Of a stretch of DNA of 64,000 nucleotides, positions 21,153 to 33,114 are shown one piece after another (position 1 is the stretch's first letter; every line of letters begins with the position of its first letter). A program made the translations under genes and the position numbers. This DNA comes from Lasiosphaeris hirsuta (taxonomy: Eukaryota > Ascomycota > Sordariomycetes > Sordariales > Lasiosphaeriaceae): positions 1,860,001 to 1,924,000 of the forward strand of contig JAUKUA010000002.1 of the NCBI GenBank assembly GCA_030549175.1, in the 5' to 3' direction. The notes under the pieces were generated by a model, which saw only the letters and a list, made by a program, of their open reading frames with translations, ran no database searches and had not been told where the DNA came from.

Positions 21153-24100
21153 ATGTTTCATATTTTCTTAATACCGCTGCTATGTTGCCCGGCTCTCGCC
21201 TCCCCCGCCCCGAACCCATTGCCTCGTTCTGGTCCTTGGGCAAATGTACAAGGCAAGACTCGACATCAAGACGAGCAACATGACGGCGTTGTCCGCCTGC
21301 CCATGCGGCGCAGGCCTCCCACGGCCGTCCTGACAGTGACTGAGCAGTCCACCACTTACACCTACACCACGGTAACGGTAAAGCCAACCCCTAACCCGAC
21401 CAGGGTCAACGCCAGTGCCATGTTCAAGGATGTATCGTACAATATCAAAGGTGGGTACCATTTTCTCCGAGAGCAAACTCGCCGCCAGGGACTAAACGCT
21501 TCAACACCAAAGTGTGGATTGGAAGTCCTGCACAGCTCGTTACCCTCGACTTTGACACGGGCTCGTCCGAGACCTGGATCGACCCTCCCTGCACCTATTG
21601 GGAATCTCTCCCAGCCTATGCGCAGGCTTGCCGGCTGTCGGGGGTCTACATCCCCGAACAGTCCGATACCAGCATCGACATCAACAGCACACACCCGCCT
21701 CGCTGGATCACGTACGGCAGTGGCGCGACTTTTGTCCGGTACTTCCGAGACATCTTGAACTTCAAGGGTGAGCTTAACTGGCCCCCAAGTTCAGCGCGGG
21801 CCTAACGCAAAAGCTAACTGATGGCAGATCCGTACGACGAAAGTGAAGGGGCCCCTTTCCACTTACTAGCCCCCGTTCAATTTGGAGTTTCCACATATGC
21901 TGAAGGCATGGTGAACGGCATCTTTGGTGCAGCTTACGGCTTCGGCTACAATCAAAACTACAGCGGATTCATCGACGCCATGCACAACCAGGGGATAATA
22001 AAGGACAAGGATTTCAGCGTCGCGCTGGGAAGCGTGGAAAAGGACGAGGGTAAGCTGACTCGGTCCAATTTTTTTTTTTTTTCACCATGATGGTAGCAGC
22101 AAAGATGTGCATAGCTAACATCACGATATGAATAGGCGAGATCGTATTCGGCGGCATTGACACGTCAAAGTTCATAGGCCCTCTCCACGGACTCCCACTT
22201 GCGGAGCAATATCCCAAGTCATGGGATGGATTCTACCGGCAAGAACTTCAACCATTTATTTCTCCCTCGGATGCAACCCCAAGTTTGGCATTTAAATGCT
22301 AACATCGGTCTTGAATAGGTACTGGATCACCGTCACGGCCATCAGCGTGACACCTCCTGGCTCATGCGTCTCTATCCCGGTCACCAGCCCGACATTCTCA
22401 GAGCGCTTCCTACCCGATACGGGGACGACACTGTCATACATACCCGAAGACGCATTCTACGCAATGCTGGACTACTTCCCCGATGCAGTGCCCGAGCCAG
22501 GCCTCGGGTACACCGTTGACTGTTCCCACCTGGAGGACGAGGGAACTATCGACTTCACCTTTGGTGATTTCACCATCCACGTGCCGTATCGTGAATTCAT
22601 CTTCCAGCTACCGCCGCTGTTTCCATTTGAGAGCCCAGATTTCGTCTGCGTCGTGGGCGCCGTGCCGAGCGAGTCATTTTTCATCCTGGGCGACACCTTC
22701 CTCCGCTCAACTTATGGTATGTTGCCCCTGAACCCCTCTTCCCTCCGACTCAAACTGACCATGGCACAACAGCACTTTTCCGCCAACAAGAGCACAAAGT
22801 CTACCTAGCCCAGTATGAAAACTGCGGAACCAGTGTGATCTCATCCCACCGCAACCTCACTGGACTAGTAGGCAACTGTGGCCACCGCCGGTTCCCCGAG
22901 CCCTCGGACGAGCCCCCCGATGATGCGGCAGGCGCCGGAGCGTACGGACATCCGCGATCACCGAGGCCACAGTCGTCGTCGTCGTCGTCGTCGTCGCCAC
23001 CATTGACGGCATCGTCTGCAACAGGATTTGGCACCTGCAGAACCCTTTCCACAGGCACATATAGCCCACTCTACCCATCTTCGAGCACCATACTCGACCG
23101 TCTCGACCGTCCCGAGGTGTATACACCCGGTTCCAAATGGCCGCAACCGGCTTACGCTACGAATGGTGTTGGCACGCGGAACCCGTTCCGCCCAGTGGCC
23201 TTTGCCATTCCCACGGCGGCGAGCGCGGGCGAAAACGGATCAGGCCCAAACACTCTGCCGTTGCCCACCAGCACCGCCATTTCCCCCCGCAACACCCAGA
23301 ACGCGCGCCATGTCTCCCACTCCGCCGACAAACGCCTCAGCACGGGATCTGAAGGAGGCATTAGTCTAACGGTCACGACCGTCGAGATCCCGGCGGCCAC
23401 GTTCCCCAGCACGACGATCGAGGGCACGACCATGGTCATCACGTTCGCAGCGACCGAAACTACTGGGGCTGATGGGACATCCACGAGTGGCTGTGACTCG
23501 GATAGTTCGTCCATCAGCTCTGACACCAGTAGTGGCTGGATTGGAGGCATCTGGAGCTCTTACTCCAGCATCACGAGCAGCAGTTCCGAGTACACTTGGA
23601 CCTCCGCCAGCACTGTATCAAGCGAGACTGCCAGCGGCGGTGAGGTCATGACCGTAACCTATACCATCACCGGCGACTCGGCGACCCTGACAACCACCTT
23701 GGTTGCCACACTGACGCCAAACCCATCCGAGACCAGCACCTCTTGCGAGTCCTCGGAGAGCGAAAGCTGGACCGTTTCGAGCGTTTGGAACAGTTGGAAC
23801 AGCTGGCCTGGAACGTCATCTTGGAGCACGTATTCGTCCGATGCACCATTGGAGTCCCCGATCCCACTTTCAACCGATGTCACCAGCTTTTCATGGGAGT
23901 CGAGGAGCACGTCATCGGAAGTAGTGACCATCGCCGTCGAGCCAAGCGAAACCATAATTGTACAGCTCCTGTCTACGACGTATACCATCGTCGACGGCGT
24001 TACCGAATATCCTGAAGCTTCCACGTCTGACTCGATCTGGACCTCGGATTCTTCGCCATATTGGCCGAGCTCTTCGCTCGCGCCTTCATCGTTTGGGTCT

Positions 24101-24460
24101 GCCATGTGGACAAACTCCTCTCGGCAGGCGACGACGACGATCGTCTTTACTGCCACGGAAATCGAGACTGTTACCGCCTTCCCCACCTCTGATATCGGGG
24201 ATATCGATAGCTACGCCAGCAGCTGGGCGGCGGTGACAGATTCTGACGAGGGTATTCTGGCCCAAACTCTTGCTCCACGTGCTGATCCTCGTCCCAACGC
24301 TAACCGGGAGGTTGACGAGGAGGATGTCAAGACGATGACGAGGAACGGAGATGAAAGAGCCTGTGTGTGGGCAATGCAGGAACGCCGCAACCAGGTGCGC
24401 GCTCGCGGCCATTGCAGGCGGGTCTTGGAGCTCGAGGCCAAGAACAGCAACGAGGTATGA
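21153..24460 (+). CDS. Secreted pepsin-type (A1) aspartic protease with a long Ser/Thr-rich C-terminal tail
   Basis: Exons 21153-21450, 21513-21767, 21828-22049, 22136-22238, 22319-22716 and 22773-24460 give 987 aa. The signal peptide is MFHIFLIPLLCCPALASPAP, followed by a basic pro-region. The catalytic aspartates are Asp114 (LDFDTGSSETW) and Asp326 (LPDTGTTLSYIP). The flap-like GSGATFVRYF stretch and the late FFILGDTFLRSTYALF motif are present. The protease core ends near residue 466 with two Cys. The remaining 520 residues are dominated by Ser, Thr, Trp and Val, include an 8-Ser run from a (TCG)8 repeat (22974-22997), and look like an O-glycosylated wall-associated stalk. No GPI signal or membrane helix ends the protein; the last 60 residues are charged. 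Intron 4 (22239-22318) uses a GC donor (CG|GCAAGA). A separate gene for the tail is unlikely because exon 6 is continuous with the protease. Confidence 0.86.
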
Positions 24461-25198
24461 AAGGCCCCCTTCCTCGCTACTTGCAAACTGCATGCGACTC
24501 CGGCGCAGATTGTATTCGTGCAGGTACCTGATTGAGAATGAGGACATCATTTAACACCGGTCGGTGTCAATGGTGACGGCGAAAGCTAGGGAAGGCAAGG
24601 ACGAGCTTGGGAGTCGGAATTGACTGGGATAGAGGACTGATGCTCAATCCATCTCTTTTGTTAAAACTGCGGCTTCTTTTCGTCCCGGAACTTGATCCCG
24701 GCGGACTAAGTGGTTTGGATGTAATGTAGGATTAGGTAAAAGGAAAAGTACGATTGCAAATGACAAGTGGAAAATTTTCCAAAACCTGCAAGGCCTGACG
24801 GACAGAAGGCTTGGAACGAAGCAATCCATGCCACCTCTGTAAAATCTTCCCCGCATGCGGGGGCGGCCGGCCATAAGCTCCTTTGCCGCTGAAGCAAGCG
24901 GTGATAGGGCTGTCTGTTTTTTTTGGGGGGGGGGGGGGGGTTTGGGCTGATAGCGTCGCTTGGTGCAGTTCGTTCGCCATTGAGTCACCCGATAAGAAAT
25001 AAAATTTTCTGCAGACCCCGCGGGCCGCGATGGCTTCCCCGTAGAGTAGCGTCATACGCCAACCCCACACTCCTGATCCCAGGCTTCGACCTTAAGAAGC
25101 TCAGACTGCAAACAAGCCTGATTGCAAAACAGTACCAGATCAACCTTGTTACGTATCCAAATCAACCAATTGACCGCCAAGCATCAGCGCCGCGCACA
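24461..25198. other. Intergenic region, 738 bp, promoter of argininosuccinate lyase
   Basis: Contains a 16-G run (24925-24940) directly after a T tract, and a TGAGTCA element at 24981. No gene seen. Confidence 0.6.
24981..24987. promoter_or_regulatory. TGAGTCA element, CPC1/Gcn4-type site upstream of argininosuccinate lyase
   Basis: An exact TGAGTCA, the known target of the bZIP activators Gcn4/CPC-1/CpcA, lies 212 bp before the ATG. Arginine genes belong to the cross-pathway control regulon in fungi, so a functional role is plausible. Binding itself is inferred. Confidence 0.55.
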
Positions 25199-26707
25199 AT
25201 GGCAGGTCTTGAGAAACCATCAGGCAATATGCTCTGGGGAGGCCGCTTCACTGGTGAGCAGCCACGCGACTGCCCCTCCAACCCCTCGGCAGTCAATTGA
25301 CGCGCCGAGGGGCTGTCAATGCTGGTGCCGACGGTAGCTAACACATGCTCAGGCGGCCTTGACCCGCTCATGGTGCAGTACAACGAGTCCATCTACTTCG
25401 ATAAGGTCCTCTACAAGCAAGACATCCTCGGCAGCATCGCCTTTGCGCGCGCCAACGCCAAGTCGGGCATCATCTCGCAGGATGAGTTCAAGAAGATCGA
25501 GGAGGGCCTCCGCGCCGTCCAGGAGGAGTGGGAGGCCGGTACCTTCGTCATCGTGCCCGGCGTCGACGAGGACATCCACACGGCCAACGAGCGCCGCCTC
25601 GGCGAGATCATCGGCAAGGACGTTGCCGGCAAGCTCCACACGGGCCGGTCGCGCAACGAGCAGATCGCCACCGACATGCGCATGTGGCTGCGCGACGAGC
25701 TGCGCACCATCGAGGAGCACCTGCGCGCCTTCCTGAGCGTCATTGCCGCCCGCGCCGAGAAGGAGATCGATGTTATCATGCCCGGATACACCCATCTGCA
25801 GCGCGCACAGCCCATCCGGTGGAGCCACTGGATGCTGTCTTATGGCTTCGTCTTTGCCAGCGATCTCGAGCGTCTCGGCGAGGTGATCAAGCGGGTCAAC
25901 CGCAGTGCGCTTGGCTGCGGCGCGTTGGCGGGCAACCCCTTCAACATCGATCGTGACATGATGTCTGAGGAGCTGGGCTTTGAGAACCTGCTGTGGAACT
26001 CGATGGGCGGCGTCGCGGACCGCGACTTCGTCACCGAGACCCTCCAATGGGGCTCTATGCTGATGCAGCACATCTCGCGGTGGTCTGAGGATCTTATCAT
26101 CTACTCGACCGGCGAGTTCGGCTTCGTGCGCCTAGCGGATGCCTACTCGACCGGCAGCTCGCTCATGCCCCAGAAGAAGAACCCTGACAGCTTGGAGCTG
26201 CTGCGCGGCAAGAGTGGCCGTGCCTTTGGTCACATGGCTGGCTTCATGATGACGCAGAAGGGCCTGCCGAGCACCTACAACAAGGATCTTCAGGAGAGCG
26301 TTGAGCCCATGCTCGACCACGTCAAGACGGTGTCGGACAGCATCCAGATCGCTAACGGCGTGCTGGCTACGCTGGCCATCCAGCCCAAGCGGATGGAGGC
26401 GTCGCTCGACCCCTTCATGCTCGCCACCGACCTCGCCGACTACCTCGTGCGCAAGGGCGTCCCCTTCCGCGAGACGCACCACATCTCGGGCCGCTGCGTC
26501 GCTCTTTCCGAGCAGACTGGCACTCCCATGGACAAGCTGACCTACGAGCAGCTCAAGGGTGTGGATGCGCGGTTCAACGAGGATATTTCCGAGGTCTTCA
26601 ACTACGAGAAGAGCGTCGAGATGCGGTCGGCGAGGGGTGGTACCAGCAAGTCGAGTGTGTTGGAGCAGATCAAGGTGCTCAGGTCGATGATTGAGAACAA
26701 GGCATAA
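25199..26707 (+). CDS. Argininosuccinate lyase
   Basis: Two exons (25199-25253 and 25353-26707; intron with a GCTAAC branch) give 469 aa, the usual length. The enzyme splits argininosuccinate into arginine and fumarate, the last step of arginine synthesis. The N-terminus is MLWGGRFTGGLDPLMVQYN. The three conserved regions of the fumarase/aspartase superfamily are present: LHTGRSRNEQIATD (about 112-125), PGYTHLQRAQPIRW (catalytic His about 164) and the signature GSSLMPQKKNPDSLE (about 286-300, with the mobile catalytic Ser). It works as a cytosolic homotetramer. The short first exon is needed because the long ORF alone begins inside the intron. The orthologue is ARG4 in yeast and arg-10 or argH-type names elsewhere, so no symbol is assigned. 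Confidence 0.97.
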
Positions 26708-27243
26708 TAATGTACGAGTGACCTGGCTGGCTGGTAAAGGGATGATGTTTTGGGGGGGGGGATGGGAAAAAAAAAAAAAGCGGGTTAATCCGGCGGGTTC
26801 ACGTCGAGCTGTTTCATTAGGTTGACGCATCTCGATTCGATTTTAGACATAGACAAAAGCTCTGTGGATTGGATTGATATTGCACGATTGGCCATACAGC
26901 CCTTTTCCTTATCTTCGGTTGCCCCAGTCCATGTTCTCAACCAACTTCAAAAGGGGGTTGAGGAACAGGTGGCGTCACATGACGCAGTGCCGTTCAGACG
27001 CTGTGCGGCAGGGCGCTAGAAAACAAAACAAGCGCCTAAAATTGAACCGCAACCAACCATCTTGGGCAGCGAGAAAAGCCATCTACGCGTCGTTGACGAC
27101 GACACGCTTTCCTCCCATCCACAATTTCAGCAAACCACTGCGGCAAAAAGTGCGAAATACGTAACCTCGAATACCATCCCGAAATTGACCAATTCTGGCC
27201 AAATCCTGTGTCGCGCCCTGTCTACTAAATCTGCCTGCTCCCA
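26708..27243. other. Intergenic region, 536 bp
   Basis: Just after the ASL stop lie a 10-G run (26752-26761) and a 13-A run. The rest is the RTT106 promoter, with an ACGCGT box at 27085-27090. No gene seen. Confidence 0.55.
27085..27090. promoter_or_regulatory. ACGCGT (MluI cell-cycle box-like) upstream of RTT106
   Basis: The hexamer lies 154 bp before the RTT106 ATG. In yeasts ACGCGT is bound by the MBF complex of G1/S genes. A single 6-bp match can be chance, so this is tentative. Confidence 0.25.
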
Positions 27244-28727
27244 ATGGCGGCGAAACTCGACGCCCAGACGCTGGGGCTCGTCTTCCAGTCCCGTCCAGAT
27301 ATTCTGGCGGGCATCCAGAAGGCTGCTGGTGTGTACTCTCTCCGCGATGCGACTCGGGGGGCGCCTCTATGTAACCTACCATACGACTATCTGGCGCACT
27401 TTGCAGATGTTGCTGGCCTGGGACCGGATACGGCGCAACGGAGCAACAGCTAATTCCATGGTCCGCCGCTTCTAGACAATCCTACGCGCATCAACCTGTT
27501 CAACGAAATTGCCGGCTTTGTACAAGAGCGTCTGTCAAACCCTACTGCCGACGACGTCCCGGCCACCAAGAGGAGGCGAGTCGATATTGCGCCGTCACAA
27601 ACCAACGGACATGCGGCATCACAAAATGGAAGGGCATTAAGTCCGGAAGCTGCTGGCTCAGACCCCGTACTACTACAGATCAAAGACATCTCGGTGTCGG
27701 TGCCACAGCGCAAAAAGTACGACCTGTGCTTCACCAAGAACTTCCTCTACGCCCAAGTCTCAGGGGCCAACGTGCCAGTCCAGGGGATCGTGTATCCGTG
27801 GCGTGATATCGGTATGTGATGACGCCCGAGGCCGCTCTCCCTCTTCCCCCCTGCTAACCGCCATGGCCGCAGAATACGCCTTTTACCTCCCCGTTCCAGA
27901 AAAGTCCCAAGTACAACACAACTACATCCTCTTCCCGCGCAACAGCTACCTGCCCGCGCCAAAGGTAGCCGCCAGCGCGCCGAACCCCACCCCGCCGGCC
28001 GCTGAGCCGCTCGTCTTCACCATCCCTAACACGGCGCCCAAGCCCGGTACCGTCCTGGGGCCCTCGGCCGCGGCCGCCGAGGCCGTGTCGGACACGTACA
28101 ACGGCCTCTTCCACTGGGCGCTGACGACGTCGCTGCGCACGGCGGGCAACAAGCGGTGCCAGCTGGTGGCGCCGGACCCCAAGCTGTTCCACAGCGCGGC
28201 GCGGCAGGCGTACCGGCCGACCGAGAAGGCGGTGCACGTCAAGGCGTTCCGCGGCAGCAAGGACGGCTACCTCTTCTTCCTGCCGACGGGGATCCTGTGG
28301 GGCTTCAAGAAGCCGCTGCTCTTCCTCCCGCTGGACCGCACCGTTGCCGTGAGCTACACGAGCGTGCTGCAGCGGACGTTCAACATCGTGGTCGAGATTG
28401 AGAAGGAGGGCGGCGCCGAGGAGGTCGAGTTCTCGATGCTCGACCAGGAGGACTACCAGGGGATCAACGAGTACGTCCAGCGGCACGGGCTGGCGGACCG
28501 GAGCATGGCCGACCAGAGGAAGGCCAAGCGAGAGCTAGCCGAGAACGCGAAGAAGCCGGGGGCCGGGGAAGATGGCGCTGACGGGGAGGGCGCTGAGCCT
28601 GACGATGGCCTCACGGTCTTGGAGCGGGCCCATCTCGAAGCGGAGCAGGCCCTGCAGGACGAGGAAGACGAAGAAGAGGAGGATTACGATCCAGGCTCCG
28701 AAGGTGAAAGCGAAGGGTCGGGGTCGA

Positions 28728-28764
<37 letters not shown>

Positions 28765-28822
28765 TGATGAGGATGGAGATGGTGGGGACGATGATGACGA
28801 GGAGATGGGCGATGACGAGTAG
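27244..28822 (+). CDS. RTT106: Histone chaperone RTT106
   Basis: Exons 27244-27328, 27476-27811 and 27873-28822 give 456 aa. The N-terminus ([20 protein letters not shown]) and the core [54 protein letters not shown] and [20 protein letters not shown] match fungal RTT106, whose tandem PH-like domains bind H3-H4 (H3K56ac). The acidic tail (about the last 60 residues) contains a 13-Asp run from a (GAC)n/(GAT)n repeat at about 28729-28768. It deposits new H3-H4 during replication-coupled nucleosome assembly and in heterochromatin silencing, in the nucleus. Intron 1 is 147 bp, longer than its neighbours; both introns are GT-AG. Confidence 0.94.
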
Positions 28823-29474
28823 TAGGCCACCTGAAGGCTCGATACGGAAAGCTTCGATGACGAAACGCACTAGGGATCGGTACGGCAGTCGATACGGTTG
28901 ATACGGATGGTAACTTTAGACGGGCACCGGCATTGTTATTCTATTTACGACGGCAACGAAGGATAAGGGGCGTAACTGTATACCGATGCTTGAGTTATTG
29001 GGCTATGTGATCAGAACGACTTGATAGATGCCAGTCAGGGCTGATTGACGGGCGGTAGGAATCTAATGAAATAGTGATGATCCGAGTATATCTGGTCTAC
29101 TGCGCCCAGGGGCCAACTCCCTGAGGTGACTTCCTGCGCTGTCCTGTACACGCAGCAGCTACTAACCACTAAAGCCTAGCTCAGACGACGGGTTTTAGAC
29201 TGAGAGGAAGTTCAGAGAGTGCCATACTGGCGATGGCTTGTTTCGGTCTTTTCTGTCCGTCTCCATCTCCAACACGGTGCGAAAGCACAGTGCGTGCGCA
29301 GCCGCTACAGTGGGTTGCTTGCTCATCACAGCCCCGCCGGCGCCGTTTGCCGCCCAAGACTCTCTCAAGCTCAAAGCAACCCATCGCATTCTGCTCACTT
29401 GGTCAAACCGCCTCCCCAGTCGACAGAGTGGCCGAGGGCTGACTGACCTCATCGCCACTGACGGCTGGCCCGGC
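28823..29474. other. Intergenic region, 652 bp
   Basis: 3' flank of RTT106 and promoter of VFA1. Short open frames only; nothing distinctive seen. Confidence 0.5.
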
Positions 29475-30233
29475 ATGTCGTTCCCTAACGTCTACACCCA
29501 CCGCAAGGTAGCCGAATCGAGCGCCAAGTCGTGCGACATTTGCTTCAAGCCGAGCACGAGCGTGCTCATCACGCCTGATAACAAGGTGCCTCATCTCTCA
29601 TGGGACTTTCCCACCCGCACTCCGGTCTGACGCCCTCCCCAGGACTTCTTCTATGTCTGCCCCGGCCATCTCAAGGACCCCGGCTTCTGCACCCCCAAGA
29701 TTGACCAGGCCGCCGTGGAAGCGCGCAAGAAGCGGGAGCTCGAGGCCGAGATCGCGCGGGTGAAGAAGGAGTACGAGGAGAAGCAGAAGAAGAAGAAGGA
29801 GAAGGAAAAGGAGAAGCAGAAGGAAAAGGACAAGAAAGACGATAAGAGCAAGGACAAGGATAAGGATAAGGACAGCAAGACCGACGACGACGAAAAGAAA
29901 GACGATGGCGCTGTTAGTGCACTCTCACCACTCTCACCCCAATATCTGACACTGACTCGAGCACCCGGCAGAGTAAGGACGAGGCTAAGTCACCGGCCCC
30001 CGAGGAGGAAGAAGAGGAACCCCGGGTGTTTGAGCTCAAGAGGTTGGAACCCGCAGACCCTATCCGCCCCACCACCTCCCCAGAATAGATACTGGCGGAT
30101 ATTGACCAGCATTCGCAGCACCTTTTACGAAGCACGACGGAACAAGAAAAGGCAGGCGGAAATCGCAAAGCGCAACCGCGAGAGGCTGCAGGACCCGAGC
30201 TTCTTCCCCTCGGTCCCCAAGAATCTACCATGA
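29475..30233 (+). CDS. VFA1: VPS4-associated protein 1
   Basis: Exons 29475-29585, 29643-29912, 29972-30042 and 30119-30233 give 188 aa. The N-terminus MSFPNVYTHRKVAESSAKSC carries a CxxC (Cys20, Cys23) and, after intron 1, CPGH (Cys43, His46), a small zinc-binding-like site. A highly charged Lys/Glu/Asp coiled segment follows (about 60-125). The conserved C-terminus is FELKSTFYEARRNKKRQAEI ending in FFPSVPKNLP, the part that in yeast Vfa1 contacts the MIT domain of the ESCRT ATPase Vps4. The role is endosomal, stimulating or tuning Vps4. Intron 3 (30043-30118) contains in-frame stops and must be removed; a CTGAC/TTGAC branch is present. Confidence 0.92.
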
Positions 30234-33079
30234 TGTATCTATATGTGTGATGCGGCGGCCTGCGACAAGTCGGATATTTTCATTTCGAACGCACCGTGGG
30301 GCCCTTGGTCCTGCCAGACCCAATCTCGATGGCCGCCACATACGTGCCCAGCAGTGATAGTGATTATTCATTGCTCATTGCCCTAGGGGTCATGGATCAT
30401 GGATCATGAGAACGTTGGTTCCTTTGCGCTGTGGTCTAGTGCGTCATGCAAGGTTGTAGCATGGAGGAGTTCGACATGTTACTGTGCTAGGCTCTGCGAT
30501 GAACATCAGGCAGTCGGAAGGAGGACGCCCCCCCCCCCCCCCCTGTCGGGGGCGCTTTTCCAGAAGGCCTTTGGAAGAGCAACTAAAAAGATACATGGGT
30601 TCGGAAATCCCGCAAGTACCTTATGTATCCGCCACTCTGGTCTGCCCTCTGGTCGGGCTCGCTGGGGCTGGGTTGTTCATCGACGTTTACCGTCCCAAAA
30701 GCTCGATATGACAGGGCCACCGTTTTGGTGGTGACCTAAGCTCTCTTTTTTTTTTTCCTCCCCTTGCCCACGCCTCCATCTCCATCTGCCCTTTCTCCCT
30801 CGACCCTCGCGTCGTCACACCCTCCATCCGCCCCCCTGACCCAACCATACTCGTGCGAAGAGAAGTAACCACGTTGTGCTAGGGAGAGTGGCCGGGATGT
30901 CGCACAAGAGATGCATCTCACCTTGGGTCGTCCACTCAAGACGGCCCAAGGTAGAAGGATGACTGCACGGTTTCGCGGATGGTACACTACCTCTCGAACG
31001 ACGCAAGACACACTCACTCGCACCATACACATCGCTTGCACACACTAGGACCTCCCCCCTCCACCCCGCCCAAACAAGAAAGCACAATGCAACTGCTGAT
31101 ATTATCCCTCCCTATGCCGACGATCCCCCAAGTTTCCATGCCTCTGCCGTGACCGTCCGTTCGCTGCGCCGGCTGCCGGCGTGACGGAGGGAAGGGGGTC
31201 AGCAAGATCTCGCCAACCTTGATTTTTTTATTTTGGGGGGGGGGGGGTTATATACAATTTAATATTTGCTTACCCACCACTGGCGACCGCCCTGATAGTT
31301 GAGAACTGAGGAGCAACGCGAAAGCAAGACTCGAAAGTCGAAAGCGAAAAGCCCGCCGCCTTGGGCGCGCCCCCCCCCTCCTACCCAAAGAGCCCCAAAC
31401 CCAGTCAAACGTCAGCGGCGACCACCACCCAAACCGAATGGACGAGCATCAATATACCCTTCTTCTGGTTGCCCGCGGGCCAGCCAATGCTCTTCAGGCA
31501 GTGTGACCCACACCCTCTAATATCTGCGATCCTACGCTATGTAAGTGCAGCAAACGAGGGAACGGATCAAAGTGGGCATGTCCCACTTGTTTTTGCTTGG
31601 ACCCGTCTCGATCCCCCCTCGCCCGCCCGCAGACCCCCTGTCCCACCACCAGGCCCGACCAGGCGAAGCCGGCCATGTCTCGCGCCATATACATTGCCTG
31701 TGTGTAGTGTGTGTTTGTTGATTTGCCCTTTCCCGTTGCTTATCAGCCCTGTATATCCCATTCTTGCGATAAGCCGAGTGGTCACACACAAAAAAGAACT
31801 CGGCATCTGGCCCGCTGTTTCACATGGCTGGGGGTGCAACGACAAGCAACAACCTAACGTCATTTCAGGTTTTCTTCGGTCCCGCTGTACCAGTAGACGT
31901 CTCGCCATGACGCCGTCAGCCGGCTAAGGAAAGGCGACCTCGGGCGGGGCAGGCAGAAAATAAAGCATTTTCGCGATAGCTCGCACCGAGAAAAACGTCA
32001 TTAGTTGGATGGATCTTCAGTCTATGTGTGAGGCCAGACCGGGCCGTCTGACGCTCTCCCGATGGCTGCTTTCTTGGTGCTGCGGGCTGGTGGGGAGGCC
32101 AGGGAGGCCAGGCTGAAGCTGGACTGAAGCTGCATTCCTTACTGGCTCTCTCGGACCTCGATCAGAAGGTCAATGAGACGATGACTTATTTGTTCCCTTC
32201 ATCAGTCTCAATGGCTGATAAAACTAAGCAGTGGGTCGTTTGTGATGCCGAAGATCGTCATTCAGACACTAACACCCCAACATGCAGTCGCGCAACCCTG
32301 CTCATCAATCCTCCCCCCGCACTGCCAACTAAGCCACGAGGCACGAGGGCTTACCTGATGGAGGGGCTTTAGTACTTCCCGTTGGTGTTTTGGCAAGGCA
32401 TAGCAGCCAGCCACTGCGAGGGGAGGGAGGGGAGGGGAGGCTGCCCAGCTGCCAGGCGGGAGGAACGTTTTGCGACTGGCCTTAACCGGGCTAGTGCTTA
32501 CACCTGGGCTTTCTGGTTCGCTTTTTGCTGACACGGCTCTGGACTCTCGTGCTTACCCTTGCTAGATCTGGCACTGGCAAGCGAGGCTTCATCGCAAGGC
32601 ACCATCTCGGTACCTACATACATCAACGGCGAGTTCGGCGAGCTCGGCGACCTTGGGGCCCGCGTCGCCGCGGGGCGCTGCTCACCAGTTATTTCCCGGA
32701 CGTACCTCCGGAACCGATCGTGCTCCCCTCCCTCTGCCTGCTAGTAGGCCTTGCCCTTTTCCTTTTGGGGAGGAGGGGTAGAAAGCAAGGCCGCCTGGCG
32801 GAGTTGCCTGCATCACTGGCGACCTCTCCTGAAGGCCGGCATGCAAACGCAACGCCGGCAAGGCAATCCCGACTGGACGACGGCGTTTTCTAATGTCTTG
32901 GCAACCTCGACGCTCCCCAGCTGCTCTGTAGCGCAGCTGCAGTTAGCGTCACCGGCTCGCTCGCCGTGCAGTGGGAGGGAGTCTCCATATCCCACTTTTG
33001 CGCGTACGTACGCAAGGCGGGTGTGTGCCGTTGGCCAGCAGCGCAGTCGGGACACCAGCGTATAAAGAGTACGAGTGTG

Positions 33080-33114
33080 CGCGTATACAATGTGTGCGCG
33101 TTTGTGTATACGCG
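33080..33114. repeat. Inverted repeat in alternating GT/GC/TA sequence
   Basis: The arms CGCGTATAC and GTATACGCG (9 bp, exact) flank a 17-nt loop. The surroundings are alternating purine-pyrimidine (GTGTGCGCGTATAC), a composition prone to Z-DNA or cruciform formation. Its function is unknown. Confidence 0.5.

Noticed and set aside
25349..26071. 240-codon minus-strand frame
   Set aside because: Antisense shadow of argininosuccinate lyase.
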